Shown piece by piece: positions 63,469 to 64,000 of a stretch of 64,000 nucleotides of DNA. Position 1 is the stretch's first letter; each line of letters begins with the position of its first letter. The stretch spans positions 558,001 through 622,000 of the forward strand of contig JARLHI010000048.1 of NCBI GenBank assembly GCA_031292355.1, given 5' to 3'. Source of the DNA: Candidatus Obscuribacterales bacterium (GTDB lineage: Bacteria > Cyanobacteriota > Vampirovibrionia > Obscuribacterales > Obscuribacteraceae). The translations under genes were made by a program, and so were the position numbers. The notes below the pieces were generated by a model, which saw only the letters and a list, made by a program, of their open reading frames with translations, had not been told where the DNA came from and made no database searches.

Positions 63469-63861
63469 TCATGAAGCTCGGTAGTGCTGGGGATAATTAG
63501 GCGTTCTCTGAATAATTGAATTCATTAAAGTGAACCCAATTTTGCTGCGTAACTCCATCGGGTCAAAGGGTTTTTGAATTGGCGCGAATCTCGACAAACC
63601 GACTGGAACGGAAACTTTGTCTGCAAGACCTGAGATAAAGATGATTGGTACGTTGTGACGTTGCAGAATAGTTTCTGCGGTGGTGATGCCGTCCATGCCG
63701 GGCATCATAATATCCATTAAAATCAAATCCGGGCGCTCCCAGTCTACGAGAGCAATAGCCTGCTGACCATCCTCGGCAAGCATAATGTCATAGCCTTCTA
63801 GGGTGATTTTCATCGCCACTCGAATGTTTATGTCATCGTCAACAACTAGAATTTTTGCCAT
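63469..63861 (-). CDS. Stand-alone response-regulator receiver domain
   Basis: 130 residues from ATG 63861, with TGGAG upstream; the frame is open further but the domain starts here. The acidic pocket is VDDD (8-10), the phosphorylated residue is Asp50 in LILMDIMMPGMDG, Ser77 (FISGLAD) is the switch residue, and Lys97 is in PIQKPFDP. No output domain is attached, only a short polar tail, so it should act by protein contact, like CheY-type or Spo0F-type relays. No histidine kinase is in the window. Confidence 0.93.
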   Translation of the reverse strand: MAKILVVDDDINIRVAMKITLEGYDIMLAEDGQQAIALVDWERPDLILMDIMMPGMDGITTAETILQRHNVPIIFISGLADKVSVPVGLSRFAPIQKPFDPMELRSKIGFTLMNSIIQRTPNYPQHYRAS

Positions 63862-64000
63862 GTAAGTTGACTCCAGGAAATGGTAAGTCGTAGAAGCAAC
63901 GCACAATTTGGTCTCCCACCATTTCATCTTGACCGCAATGGCGAAAGTTCGCATCCCTCTCAGTAGGTATTCGAAAGGGTGAAAACTCTAAAAACAGCGG

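Overview
The window reads as chromosomal DNA of a free-living, diderm-type bacterium with moderate GC, frequent GTG/TTG starts preceded by clear Shine-Dalgarno (SD) sequences, and many secreted or membrane proteins of unknown role. The mix (a complete bioF-esterase-bioC-D-A-B run, a murD-ftsW-murG remnant, ffh followed by rpsP and a KH protein, WG-repeat, TPR and HEAT proteins, tandem retropepsin-like proteases, a DUF1800/DUF1501 pair) would fit a non-photosynthetic relative of Cyanobacteria (Melainabacteria/Vampirovibrionia, Obscuribacter-like). That placement is inference from gene content only. No rRNA, tRNA, CRISPR array, transposase, integrase or prophage was seen.

Layout. 1-8 kb: a partial membrane-anchored protein leaving the left edge, a secreted repeat protein, dnaK, a metallo-beta-lactamase-fold hydrolase, a glycosidase-like exported protein, a small membrane protein and a DUF1573-cytochrome c fusion. 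8-13 kb: HD hydrolase, ffh, rpsP, khpA and two small genes, a translation and protein-targeting block. 12.7-17.6 kb (minus strand): a small exported protein, a tandem aspartyl protease, a glycosyltransferase, an acyl-CoA dehydrogenase and an MscS-type channel. 17.7-27.9 kb: HEAT-repeat protein, small membrane protein, gcvH, PH-like membrane protein, HtrA-like protease, a glutamate-receptor-like channel, gcvT and aspartate kinase.

28.0-33.7 kb is the biotin operon. The genes overlap by 1-4 nt from bioF to bioA, and bioB follows after a short gap. Together they cover the whole route from malonyl-ACP methyl ester (BioC and a BioH-like esterase) to biotin. A long perfect-looking hairpin ends directly at the bioF start codon. 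33.7-39.0 kb holds envelope and accessory genes: WG repeats, DUF1697, a duplicated LprI-like protein, an acidic protein built from 19-residue repeats, and two small unknowns. 39.0-47.4 kb (minus) holds a second tandem aspartyl protease, murG, ftsW, murD and a large TPR protein. 47.6-55.4 kb holds a YebC-family regulator, a DUF4388-like membrane protein, a 1 kb stretch without a gene, an RlpA-like protein, gltX and cysS. 55.5-64 kb holds a DUF4239 membrane protein, a coiled-coil membrane protein, the DUF1800/DUF1501 pair, a B12-binding radical SAM enzyme, a protein with an ADP-ribosyltransferase-like segment and a stand-alone response-regulator receiver.

The most unusual items are the glutamate-receptor-like channel whose pore lacks the usual potassium filter, the hairpin at the bioF start, the two double-retropepsin proteins, and the ART-like protein near the right edge.
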